NCBI GenBank assembly: GCA_003342895.1 | Contig: PTFA01000487.1 | Location: 1 to 64,000, forward strand | Direction: 5' to 3' | Source: Casuarius casuarius | Taxonomy: Eukaryota; Chordata; Aves; Casuariiformes; Casuariidae | DNA: 64,000 bases | Shown here: piece after piece, positions 49,276 through 61,850 of the stretch | Numbering within the stretch: the first letter of the stretch is position 1 | How the letters are laid out: each line of letters starts with the position of its first letter | Position numbers and translations under genes: made by a program | The notes under the pieces: model-generated | Told to the model about the DNA's origin: nothing | What the model saw: only the letters and a program-made list of their open reading frames with translations | Databases searched by the model: none

Positions 49276-50907
49276 ATATATAAACATGTGCATGGATAAA
49301 TACATATAGCTATACCAAATTTAAAAAAATGTTATACTTCTGGCTATAAATTAGCCCTTTTACATTTACATCACTTCTGTATTTCCCAAAATGATTTTGG
49401 GTCACTAGGGGTTTTAAATGTCTTTTAGAATTAAAAACAAGCCTAAACATTAGATACAACTTGGTAAAACTTGCATGGTACCTTTCAAATATATTCTTCA
49501 CCAACAAATAAATGCATCCCTAAGTTTCATTAACTGTTGCCCCCCAAAATACTTAATGTGTTTTTCCTCTGTCAAATACCCATATTTCTTCTTTTATACT
49601 GCCCAATAAAGGTCCAAAATATTTAGGCCTTCTGTTGAAACAGTTCTTTCCTAATTATTTTATTATACGTACCAGAATCATCCAGTGATAACAGCTGAAA
49701 TCAGATAGGATACACAAAGGGAATTTATCTGTTCATTAACTTTAGAATGGACACTATAAAATGTAACAGATAATACTAGCCATAAAGACAAGAAGCTTTA
49801 TGGCTACCTCCAGATTTGTGGAACTAGACCTTTGTTTTAAGTTGCACATACCACAATGCAGTGCTACATTTGGAGGAAGTCAATCTCTGGAATAAAATAA
49901 GATATTCCAGGAATAAAAGTCATTCTAAAGGTCAACTTCTGAATGTGGATTTTTAAACACAGACACAGTTCTGCCTCGATTATTCAGAGCTATTATCCTG
50001 TAGATCACTCCAATCAAAACTGCAAATTCACCTTCCCTTTCAATTACCTAATTGTAATTTTTCACTTAGGAGCAAAGCCTTTCTTCACATCTTCACAATT
50101 CCAACCACTTTATCACAGCCTCAATTCCTCCAATTTATTCAGCAGTCAAACAGATTTCAAAACTCCATTCTCTCATGCACCTGGACTATGGTTTTATGTA
50201 GCTTGCAATTTACTTCACGGTTGGTAGCTTGTCTATCAAAAACAGACAAGCAAATAAACAAACAAAAATAAACAAAAACAAATAAAGAAAATCTTTGATC
50301 TGCAAAGATGAAGACTTGGAAGTTTTTTTAGGTAATTTATTAAAAAATATATATGTATTTGCCTACTTGCCTCTGACATGTTACTAGATGGCATAACATA
50401 ACTAGTGCAATTTTAGTGTGATTTCATTCCAGAAAGGTTTTATCTTGAACTGTGCAAGGAAGCTACAGCAGGCCATGCTGAGCTTTGGTAGCTAAATGGT
50501 AGCTGAGCATTATTAGCTGAGCCTAATCTGTTTCCCAGCTTTCATTTCTCAAAAATACTTCTCACCACGTACTGTATATGCTTTCTTTTTCCACCTTTGC
50601 CATCTGGTTGTGTACAGAAGTGTCCAAACAGAAGAGTCAGAAGACTTGCTATTACAGTATTTCCCATTTACCAACACAACATTACAGATTGCTTCAGTTG
50701 AAGAGTTTTAAATATGCAGGTTTTATTTCATCTGTTTATTCACATGACTTCAGTATTCCTACTACAACTTAAAGTACTAGAATTTAATGTATTTTAATCT
50801 ACCTGTAGCTCACTGATATCCAGTTCAGTTTCAATACTCACTTTTTATTATTTTCCAAGTAAAAGACTTTAAAGTATATATCCAGGTTCAATACATGTGT
50901 ATCTCAC

Positions 50908-51107
50908 CTAAACTTTACTTCCTTTAGTGTATGCTGAGAATATGTAGCAAGGTCTCTCCTGTCTGCTTTCCAGGCAGGATTGCTGTATTCCAGGCCTGTG
51001 TCCTTTCCAAACTCTTTCATAAAAACGAGCGTGCAACTCACACATACTGCTGCTTGAGTAATTCCATCAGTGCTGAAATTTTCTAGGAGAAGTTTTATCT
51101 GTTTCAT
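50908..51107 (-). other. Exon-like open stretch (candidate)
   Basis: On the minus strand an AG (CTAGTCATTAG) precedes ATG at 51107. The frame runs open for 66 codons (KQIKLLLENFSTDGITQAAV at the start, TYSQHTLKEVKF at the end) up to a good donor, AG then GTGAGA, at 50908/50907. The TGA that ends the frame lies just inside the presumed intron. Composition is balanced, but frames of this length also arise by chance here, and the acceptor is weak in pyrimidines. No protein recognised. Confidence 0.22.
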
Positions 51108-53595
51108 CTAATGACTAGCAAATCCTATCACTTTACAATGAAATTACTTGTGTCAAAGACACACGTGGGTCAATACCAGGCAAAAGCATCCCAAAGTCCC
51201 TCCTTAAAACCTTAGCGATCAACAGTAGGAAGGAAAAAAAATCAGAATATCTTGAAGCCAATGTGTTTCAATGTTACAATATGTTCCAGTTTGATGTAAC
51301 TTTTGATTTGATGCCCGCAGCTAATCTCCAAATCAAATATATAGCAGGAGAGAGAGGAGAGAGCTTAAGGAATCACTTACTACCTTGCAGTCAGGAAAAA
51401 ATGTATATACATCTATATGAAACTTATGCCATATTTGTTCCTTCCAGAGATTTTCTCTGGAAAAAATAGCTGCATCACATTGTTGAAACAACTAATGTCG
51501 ATGATAATAGACAGACACAGTCAAAATGAGTTGTCAAAAGATACAACAAATGCCTAAGATGTAAATGTCTTGAGGCTTGATGTTTCACAAAGCGACCTGA
51601 TGTTAGCAAAACACTTGTGCAAGTTCAGTGTCTACTGGCTACGTTTCTCTGCTGATTGCTCCTGCTACACTTTTGACCTTATGCTGTCTTAACTCTGGCT
51701 TCTCTTTAAAGCCTTTGCTTTGCCTCTAAACACCCAATTTTCTACCCATACTCAAATTATGGCATATTCTCTACTTAGTCAAGCAAATTGAGGGACTTGC
51801 TTTTCCTTCTATTTGATAGGCTCTTTATCTAGCTTTATTTCTGATTTTGAAAGCCATGACTCAGAAGCATAGCTACTTACAGAAGGAGTTATACCAAAAG
51901 AGATAGTTAAAGATTGGTGTCACAAACCACCTGTTTGGGCAGACAGAAATCCTAGTTGTCTATCAAATAAATCATGTCAGACACACCACACTCTTTCCAA
52001 CTACCAGTTTCAGAATATGAGAAAAACCAATAACTGCAGAAAAATCAGAAGAGAGCCTGCTTGTCATCAAAGACTCTTGCATATCTCACTTTCAGTCTGA
52101 GTCATTTAGAAAATAAAATATTAATACGGACTGCAGGGAACTGTTTGTGAATTTATATAGTTCTAAAGGGTGCAAATATCTCCAAATTCCCAAGGTTGTT
52201 CTTTGGAATTATACCACTTTCAGAGTTAAAAAAGTACACAGCCTGGAAGCTCTTTTTGAGAGGAAGTATTTGGAGCAGTCTCAGGTGATACATGCAATTT
52301 GAAAATCACCTGATTAGTCATGATTAGGCTGTAGAGTACTTAAATTTTTAATTTCGTAGTATTGTAACAGTATCCCCAGGAGCCACTATTTTACAGAATT
52401 AAACATTATGATTTATGGAATATAAGCATCTAAATACAGCAATTTTGCCATAGTGACCTGCTGAGTAAAGTATTCTACTATGATAAATCTGTAATGGTGT
52501 GTCACAAAGTGCAATGGCTTCAGGTTCTTCTTAAATTCACATCAGTTGTTCATGAATAGGATCAAGGAGTGACAGAAGAAACAGTTCATATTTATAGAGA
52601 ATAATTACATCTACAACTCCAAGGAAAACTGATTTGAACAGTGAATTAATAACGTCTGCTGAGGGACTAATCTGAAATATTATGCAAGGAAAGTACCTTA
52701 GCAGGTGTATGATCTTAACCTTGAGGACAAATAAGGGAAATCATGATGGGTGACTATATTTCTTATTGCTTTGTGCTCATGAAGCAGGACGGAAATAGTG
52801 TAAGCTAGCAGATCATTCATTATCTTGTTTAATTTCCTTTCCATCCCCTCAATACATAGAGAGCCTGCAGTCACCCATTCAATCATCGTAATTGCATCAT
52901 GCATCAGAATTTCCAAGTAACTCTATACCCTATCTGATAACTTGCTATTTGTTGCATTTATAGTACTCATATTTTCACTACACTTTCCATAGCCTCTGTG
53001 CCATTCTATTTATATGGGGAAGAGAGGAACTCACCTTTTTTGAGAGAAGCTTTTTTTGCTGTAATTAACTCTGCACAATGGCTTATATTTTTGCTCAGAG
53101 GTGTACAAGTCATCTGTGCCTCTAATATGGTATTCTTAAAAAGTCATTTGGCAAATTATGAGATTTCTGAGCATTTCTACTTTAACCTTCAGCCTTCTGT
53201 TAACATTTTACATCATTTAACTCAAAGCAGAGACATTCAGATCTCCAAATGCAATTATCAAGAATTAGGTGTGAAGCTACAGCTTTAAAAATTTTACACT
53301 AATTGTTACATCAGCCTTTGAGATAGGTGAAATTATAGAGCTTTCTGAACAGAGCCCGTGCCTATGAAAAGTGTTAGACACTTACAGACCGACATAGTAA
53401 CCAGAGTTTAAGTACTCAAGTTTCAAAGTAAGATCCAGTGGTATTTTTTTTTTTCCCAGAGAGTATTGACTCCAACTGTTACTCAGAGCTAAAGCTAACG
53501 TTCAGCCTACTGATCTCCAGCATACTCTGTACAGAATGAGAGAACATGAAGGAAAGAAAAACCTTTCCCTCATTTCCTATCTTACTGTCATGCAG

Positions 53596-53649
53596 GAGAA
53601 CAAAGCTGCATTTTGTTGAAAGACAGAATATGCTGACGTACATTCCCTG
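53596..53649 (+). other. 54-nt exon-like stretch (candidate)
   Basis: A strong acceptor (CATTTCCTATCTTACTGTCATGCAG, pyrimidine-rich, ending 53595) and a strong donor (CTG then GTAAGTAT) enclose exactly 54 bases, a multiple of three. One of three frames is open (RTKLHFVERQNMLTYIP). No partner exon is identified; it could be a non-coding RNA exon or a chance pair of sites. Confidence 0.25.
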
Positions 53650-56600
53650 GTAAGTATATTATACTTTTAGGGAAAAGTGTTCTGAGCCTGCTGCGATGGC
53701 ATCATTGTTCTTATGGAAGGCAAGGAAATGTAGAAAACATGCCCATGCTGGAATTCAAAATTAAGATGATTTTTTAATATAATAGAAAAGTAGAGAAAGG
53801 TCCACTGGAGTTAGAACATAAAAACTACATATCTTTGTGAGTCTACAAAGCACGCTCAGCTGGAACATCCCAGACATGCATTTCAGAACAAACCTTAGAT
53901 GCTAATATTAACCTCAGCAGCAACTTCCTACAGTAGAAATGTAGAAGACATGTTTTTCAAGGCTCTCCAGGCTCTCCATGCTTCTTTAAGAATTATTTTT
54001 CTTGTGGTCACAACTTCAACCTTATCTTTGAACAGTTAGCTTTACTGTAAATACACACAAAACTCCCTTGCATTTGCATTACAAACACTTGTGTATTAAA
54101 AAGGAAATTTCTTTCGCACAACCAGCATCATCATGGGTGCCAATTTTTATGTGTAAATATTCAAAATTATCAAACTGAAAAACGTAGTCAATGCAGAGAA
54201 AGAGCTTAAAAAACTACTTGCTTGCTTTTGTCAGGTGATCTATAAGGATGGATTATTGTGTCTGCATTTGCATTACTGAAGTTCAGAAAGAGGCTTTACT
54301 TTTCAAGAAATAATATGTGCTGAATTCTACTCCAAAAAATGATGCATGATGACATATTTCCTAGGTCCATCTGTAGTCTGCAGTGTCTACAAAAATAAGT
54401 CTAAACTGAGGCCAACAGAATAGAAGTCTGCTTATTGGGCAACAAGGTGTTCATACATATTGTATGTTTTCCACTTTCAAAATAAGTAAACAAGGTTAGG
54501 ACAGTATGAAGTGAAGCAATTACAAATCCCTGAAAACTTTCCTTTACCCTGTAAGATATCCTTAATGCATATGCTGAGAAGAGGCATAGCAGGAGTAAGT
54601 TTTGCAGAGTACTATAAGAACACTGAGAGAACCAACAGTGAAATATTAGAAATATGGTAGAAATAAATAGAAAATTATATTGTTACTTATTTAGCTGAGG
54701 TTGTGCAGTCTCTTTTCATAGTTCGCTTTGAATTATGGTCTAATTTAAAGGCAACATTAGGTTTTTTGCAGTATTGAAAAAAAAAAAAAAAAGAAACAAA
54801 GAAAGAGAGAGATCATTCTGCTGTAAAATGCTGAAACTTTCTAACTCTCCCTTGGGAGAAATATTATTTCTCTGTTTAATATTGAAGAAGCCAATGTTAT
54901 GGTTGAGAATGATAACTTCAGGGTGAGAAATAAAATTATTTATATTTTCCCTGTTAAAGAAAAATGGGCTATATATATATGTATATATAGTAATTTTATT
55001 CCATTCTGACATAGTAGTAAATAATAATGCTTTTTCTGGTTAGATAGTGGTACTTTACAGCTGTTGCTTTTAGAGCTGTAAAATTCTCCACTCCACCAGA
55101 GGAGCCTGAGATGCACAGACAGAGGAAATAAAACTCAAAGATGCAGATTTGTCACAGCACACACTAGAAGTCTACAGGTACTGGGCATGGCCACTGTTCT
55201 TTGGAAGTGACAAAGAGATAGAAGAAGAAATCTCAGTAATTTTCCCTGCGTTATATGCTGTGTCAATGACAGAATGGGAGTATGTGCCCCTGGACGGATA
55301 TGCTCAAAGCTATGCCCTAATGTCATAATCCTGGGCCCGTACCTTGGCTTCACCCTGACTCTGTACTGGAAAGATCTGTGCATAGTCTTATGGTCTCCTA
55401 CACTTGGACTTTTTTTCTCCTTAGGATGTAGCTGTCCCTATATTCAATAAACCAGAACTATAAGACTGGTTAAGAAACAGTTTTCTAGGTTTAATAAAAG
55501 TTCCAGATTTTTTTATAATTGGCATATTTGTCTTATATGTCTCACAAAAACATCAAGAACAGAGTAGACATGTCATTCTTTAAATAAAACATAAAAAAAG
55601 GGAAGTTACAACCCTCTTTATTTTATTATAGGCTCCTTAGTAAAAAATTTTTTCTTCATCTGGAGTTATTTAGTAATATGAAAATCTTACCTGTCAGAAT
55701 TAAAAAAGAAAACAAAAACAGAGACACAACTTTTCCAGTTCCTATGAATGCAAGAGGGAAAAAAATGCTTAAAGACACAAAAATATCATGTAGAAATGAA
55801 TCCACCTTTAAAGAGAAAACACTAGCAGGCTAAGTATATTTTACGCTGGATGAAGGGGAGGAACTGACTAATTTTAGAACTCACAGTCAGCAGTGCAAAA
55901 CAGAGCATATGCAAGAAATTGTAATGAGCTTTCTTCAACTTGGAAAACATAACAATATGGCTCATTGAATTATAATTCTAACTAAAATAGGTGGAAATTC
56001 TTTGTAATCCTGAACTTTTCAAGAGGCAAGTTATGAATTATTTGTTCAAATTATCTTTCACTGGCTAAATAAGCATCACTAAAACTGATGTGGAAGCAAC
56101 AGCTGACAACTTGTTTGAAATCCCAATGGAAGTCAGTTATGCCTAATATCTTTCCTTTCATTCCTAGGAATGGATTTCAGAAAGTGTGCACTGTTCCAGT
56201 CTTTGCTTTACCGGAAGAGAGGATGTATTATTCCAGCCGTTCTCCTGTTCTCATTCACCATTTGTTAACTTATTCAACATAGTTCAACTGACAACATTCA
56301 ATTTTTCTATGGCAAGAAGTCCTATTATAGCAAGAGCAATACACTGCACTTTATAACAAACCTTCCAAAAGATCTTGTTTTCACTTAGAAAGCTTCCACA
56401 CAATATTTAGCATTGAAGTTTATGCTTACATAAACAATCTCCTTTCACACAGTTCAGTCAAGCATAAAGTCAAAAAAAGTATGGCTCCATGGCTACTGAA
56501 TATGTCCATTTAAAAAATAACCTCCTTGAAACCGGTTATTGATTTGTTAGCCAGTTCTCTTCACTTGCTGATCAAAGGGTGTCAGCCATCTCTGATAAAC

Positions 56601-58106
56601 TGATCATTGCTTCTGGCTGTTATAAAAGACTACTCTAGCTTCAGAGAGACTATGATTACAAAATAAATCCCTAAAACTCTGGAAAAAAATGTGCAATATA
56701 ATGGTATAGCACTTTAACTGGATGTTCTTTATATCCATAAATACGCAGAAGAGAACTGTGTCATAAGCTGATCATTTCTTGTTAGTTAATGGTAAATATA
56801 TATGGAAAATTACTGTCATATACTTGTAGTTTTTATAATACAATATGGTATTATAAATATAGTGTCTTGCTTTAGTGATTGGTTAATTCCACCCTATCTC
56901 ACAATGTAAGAAGAACACAGATTTATGACTTTCTGTACTCTTTGGTTACAACCTCTGTCTGTACTTTTACTCTGCAATAACTTTGTTTCACAATTTTAGC
57001 AGCAAGTTAACTCTCTAGGAGCACAGGTTGTGTCCTCTTCTGTTGAAAAATGATACTATGTAAGACTTTGAATCAGAAACAACTTCAATCTCTGGTTCAT
57101 ATTAGCAATATCTCTTTCAGAAACACATAGCTTCTTAGGTATAAACAGATTAGAATTTCATTTTCAAAAGTAATTACAATTTTACATCCTAAATTATTCT
57201 AGTAAGGAAAGATAACCTTCACAGAACATGAGTCCTACTCATTTTCATTTCCTGCGGTGCCTTGAAAATCCTTTAGTTGCAGAAAAATTGAGGACTGACT
57301 AGTGCGGAAGTGTGACAATCAGGAAAGGTTATGGTCACTGTAAACTTTTTGTTTGAGTTAATTCCACCTTTTACCTTCCTTGGATAAACCGCGTCTAACA
57401 TCATGCAAGGATAAGTAAAGCAAGTGCCTTAGAACAACTAACTCTTCCTCATACACACATAAACACACATCTTTTAAAATCTTTTGAAAGCCTTAAGGCT
57501 AAACTAGATTAGGTCTTGTAATAAATTGTGCTCCAAATCTCTATTCCTCCTTCTTCTATTTAAAGTAACAAGGTAAGGTTAAAGTCTCTGCAAACACAAG
57601 GTCAAAAACATTTTTCTCCAGTGACAGTTTTTAACGCAAGGACTGTAACTGTTTCTGCCCAGAACCAACATCAAAAGCCTACTAACCAGCAACAATACCT
57701 GAATATCTTCCTGTAAGATAGACTTTCTATTTGTCCAGAAGGACCTGGCTAGATTTACATGCAGCTAAATACAATTTCAAAGATAACACAATTATGCATG
57801 AAAGCTTCTCTCACCTCAGCTTTTGACCACAAATTGAAACAAATGGACAACAAATTGAAACATAGAAAACTTTTAAATCTGGTTTGGATATCTTTCAAAA
57901 ATTATGAGAATGACTGTATATTTCTCTCTTATTTGGTGAAACAAAAGGAGCAGGATATATAGAAGGTAAATCATACCCTAAAAGCTTTGTTCTCTGTTTT
58001 TTGTTGGCCAATTTCAAATTAACAACATAAAAAAAGGAAAAATCTAGGATGTCTTAAAGTTTTTTGAACTGAGATAAACAATGGAAAGAAAAGAAAAGCA
58101 AGAGCA

Positions 58107-58132
58107 AAATAATAATAATAATAATAATAATA
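58107..58132. repeat. (AAT)n microsatellite
   Basis: About eight AAT units. Confidence 0.9.
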
Positions 58133-60175
58133 GAAGAAGAAAATATTAGGTGTATGGGGCGAACAAAATATCAAAAATGGCAAAAGCAAGTTGTTAGTTG
58201 TTAGCTACCTCCTCATATCACTGCAGGAAAAAAAAATGCCAGTAAAAGTCCATTCTCTTTCTGGCATAACCAAATGAGGACTGTAGTCTTCTCTGAGGCT
58301 TCACCTATCACTCTTTATCCCTGGGATACTTTCCTCTTCTCTTTAATAGGAAAGAATAAACAAAGCAAAGATGATAGCCTACAACTTTGCATCGTGCAAG
58401 ATTTGGCCTCTATATCAGCATGCTGCTGAGTGGCTGTTTCAGGATGTGAGGATATTTGGGGGCCTTCTAGGACAAGAAGTGTCCAGAGAAAATGTTGGAG
58501 AATTCTTTCAAGCATGTGGGATAGCAAAAGGACAAAGGAATATTTGGCACAAGCCATGTTGCCATTGGCTTTGGGAGCACTCCACAAGGCCAACTATTGA
58601 GAGATCCTTGCACGCTCATAGTTTAATGTGGAATAGTTAGTCAAGATGGTTGCCATAGAGTCTGACTGGTGAGAGTAGAGGCAGCGGGACAGAACTACTA
58701 TCTCATTTAACTGACAATGCAGATATACTCATATATGTTCAAATAATGACTATGTGGAAAACCTCATCTCACTGCTTAGGTTATCAGAAAAGCTACCTGG
58801 TGTCTTCAAAATATGTATTCTTATGGGAAATAAATATAGCTACAACCAAAACAAAAATGACATATGCCACATTATCTTGTAATTTACAGAGCATTGGATT
58901 ACATTTGCAATTCAGAGTCAGATAGGTAATTATGTCTGTGAATTTAGCCAATGTCCAACAGTAGTATATGATTTCTATATGTAACTTGGTTGTTCTCGAA
59001 TAGTTGTTCTCTTATCCCTTTGCATTGATCGATTATGTTCAGAGAAAATACAAGCCTGGGAATACCTCTAATTTTGTTTCCCTGCATACTGACTTATCAT
59101 TAGAATTAATTGTACTCCTTCCATCAAATATGGCTATGTAGAAGAAAATAGTGTTGCTCAGTTCAAAATGTTAAGGGAAAATGTCAGGTTCGGATGCGTA
59201 CATGTTCTTCATGAGCCTCTTGCAGATAAACATATAAGATTGTTTTCATGGCAACATGTTAGATAATTAATTAACATTGTATATCTAATTACTTGCTGCC
59301 TTCCAATACAATAATCCATTCACTGTCCTAAAATTTAATTTTAAGATGGGCTGATATGTCTTTTATTTTACCAAACAGTTCTAATAAGATTTTACACGAT
59401 AAAAGAAAGGTCTATACAGAATGTGTAATTCTTCAGTTTTAAAAATTTGTAGTCAGATTCCGTAATATCAGATGATCACATGCTCTGAAATCCTAATCAT
59501 TTATCTCAAATAATTTTCAACATTATTTTCTTTCTTTCCTCATCCTCTACAATCAGTACCTATGAAGATAGTATAGATCTTTTAAGATGTGCTTTGTCAT
59601 CTTTCAAAAAGAAGGGAATAAAATAAGAGTAGTTACATTGAAATGTGACTGACTGCCAGTTGATTGATTTGAATATAATCAGATATGCTTTGTCTAGATA
59701 TTCAAGCTACTTTAAAGGCCTGAATAATGAGTACAGTAATAAAGTAAGGAGTTTCTTAAGACTGTTGTTTTGTGTGTGTTTCAGAGTCACCGCCATTACC
59801 ACCACTTGCTGTTAAATAAATAATGTATACATAGATAGGAAAATGGGAAAATTCACCTCTGTGACAAAAAGAAGTTCTGTAGACCACACGTGTCCTAACC
59901 AGAGAAAATCCTAATCAGACATATAATGATGTAGTATTAATGTGATATTATATTTCCTGAATCTGAATGATTTTGCCTTCTCACAATAGAAAAATTAAAA
60001 ATAAAATTATGGACGAATCAGTTTGATTTTTATTATAAAAGGAGATAGCAAAAAAACCCCTCTTGATAGTGAAAATACCTTGCCTTGATTCAAACCACAC
60101 CACTCAAGAAGAAGTGGAACTGTTATTGCATTGCTACAAACATAGGAACAAAAAGTAAAGGAAATTCACATATTT

Positions 60176-61850
60176 CAATTTGTGCCAGTTGCCTCTTCTC
60201 TTGTCACTGAGTACTGCTGAGAAGAGCCTGGCTCTATCATCTCTACTCCCCTCCATCAGATATAAATATTACTAAGATTCCTCCCTGTTCTCCAGGCTAA
60301 ACAGTCCCAGTTCTCTCAGCTTCTCTGCATATGAGACATGATACAGGTCCTTAAGGATCACTGTGGCCTTACGTTATACTTGCTTCAGCCTGTCCATGTC
60401 TGTCTAATAGTGGGGAGCCCAGAACTGGACATAATGTTCCAGACATGGCCTCACAAGCACTGAGAAAAGGAAAGGATCATCTCCCTCAACCTGCTGGTAA
60501 TGGTCTTCCTCATGCAGCCCAGGATGCTATTGACCTTCTTTGCTGCAAGGACACACTGGTGGCCTATGGTCAGCTTGTCCCCTGGGACACCAAAGTCCTT
60601 TTCCACAAAGCTGCTTTCCAGCTGGTTGGCCCCATGTGTACTGGTGCATGGGATTATTCCTCCCCAAGTGCAGGACTTTGCAATTCTCCTTATTGAACTG
60701 CTTGAGATTCCTGCCTCATTTGGAGGAAGCAGGAAATGGAGAAAAGGAGGAAAGGGAGAAAATGAACCATTTCTCCAGCCTGTCGAACTCCCTCTGAAAG
60801 GTAGCACCAGATGAGTATCTGGCGTATCAGCCACTGCTATGAGTTTTACATCCTCTGAAAATTGCTGAGGGTGCACTTTTCCTTATCATCCAGATCACTA
60901 ACGAAGAGGTTAGCACTGGCCCCAGTATTGACCCTTGAGGGACACCACTTGTGGCTGGCCTCCAGCTGGACTTTGTGTCTCTGATCCCAACCCTCTGAGG
61001 CCAGCAGTTCAGACATGTTTAAGTCCACCTCACTGTCCTCATCATTATGTCCTAGACCATACTTTATCAGTTTGTCTGTGATGGTGTTACAGCAGACAGT
61101 GTTGAAAGCCTTGCTGAAGTTGAGAAAAACAACATCACAGCTCTCTCCTCATCAACCGAGCCAGTCATCTCATCATAGAAAGCTAGAAGGTTAATTAAGC
61201 ACCGCTTGCCTTTCCTAAATCCATTCTTGTTCTTCATAAATTTAGGTATGGTTTCCTGGAGGATTTGCTCCATCACCTTCCCAGGGATCGAGGTGGGACT
61301 GACTGATGACAGGTCCCCAGATCTTCCTCATTGCCCTTCCTGAAGATACAGAGGACATTTGTTTTCTTCCAGTTCTCAAGGATCACTACAGCCTTTCAAA
61401 GATACTCAAGAGTGGCCTCACAGTGACACTGGCCACTTCTCTCAGCACTCACAGGTCCATCCCACCAGGACCTGTGGACCTGTGTATGTCTGCTTTGTTT
61501 AAAAGTTCCCTGACCTCATCCTCCTCTAAAAAGGGTAAGTCTTTCTCATTCTGGACTTTCCCACTGGTCCCAGGAGCCTGGGTTTGCTGAAAACAAATCT
61601 TACCAGTAAAGATCAGGCCAAAGTGACGTACCTTGACTTTTCCACATCCTTGGTCAACAGGTCCTCTGCCCCGTTCAGCAGGAGGCCCATATTTCCCCCA
61701 GCCTTCCTTTTGTTGCTGATGTACATGTAGAAACCTTTCTTGTTGCCCTTCACCTTCCTTTTCAGTCTTTCTTGCTTTAAGTATAAATGCTGCAGGTTGT
61801 CCTTCCTTACCTATGTCTAATTTCCTAGCTTGATAGGACAAAAGCCTGTT
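60176..61850 (-). mobile_element. CR1 LINE, ORF2 middle part, 3' end missing
   Basis: Minus-strand pieces at 61449-61841, 61067-61276, 60846-61028 and 60451-60876 follow the CR1 ORF2 order. They run from the linker ahead of the reverse transcriptase (PFLEEDEVRELLNKADIHRS), through the N-terminal part of that domain (GFRKGKRCLINLLAFYDEMT), to the palm and thumb (LESSFVEKDFGVPGDKLTI, LAAKKVNSILGCM). The palm motif at 60850-60861 reads F-S-E-D, so one catalytic aspartate is gone. Many frameshifts show that it is older than the 9.4-kb copy. The + strand begins at CR1 sequence about 200 bases short of the 3' terminal repeat. Confidence 0.92.
61067..61841 (-). pseudogene. CR1 ORF2 linker and reverse transcriptase N-terminus
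   Basis: Two frames with a frameshifted block between them (61280-61450) give continuous CR1 coverage. The first (61449-61841) has the linker with FTGKICFQQTQAPGTSGKV. The second (61067-61276) has the reverse transcriptase entry GFRKGKRCLINLLAFYDE, then VDEERAV, and breaks down where the first catalytic aspartate is expected. Nothing here could be translated into an active enzyme. Confidence 0.85.

Larger units (their letters stand above)
49276..60175. other. AT-rich non-coding stretch
   Basis: About 11 kb without a recognisable gene or transposon. It holds two exon-like candidates (50908-51107 minus, 53596-53649 plus), a poly(A) run at 54777-54791 and an (AAT)n, all listed separately. Confidence 0.55.

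Noticed and set aside
58315..58640. Overlapping sense and antisense frames of about 90 codons
   Set aside because: No domain in either; overlapping antisense frames usually reflect base composition, not genes.
59762..59825. Good acceptor (GTGTGTGTTTCAG) followed by a very short frame and AATAAATAA
   Set aside because: Only about ten codons; the poly(A)-like string is common in AT-rich DNA and no partner exon is seen.
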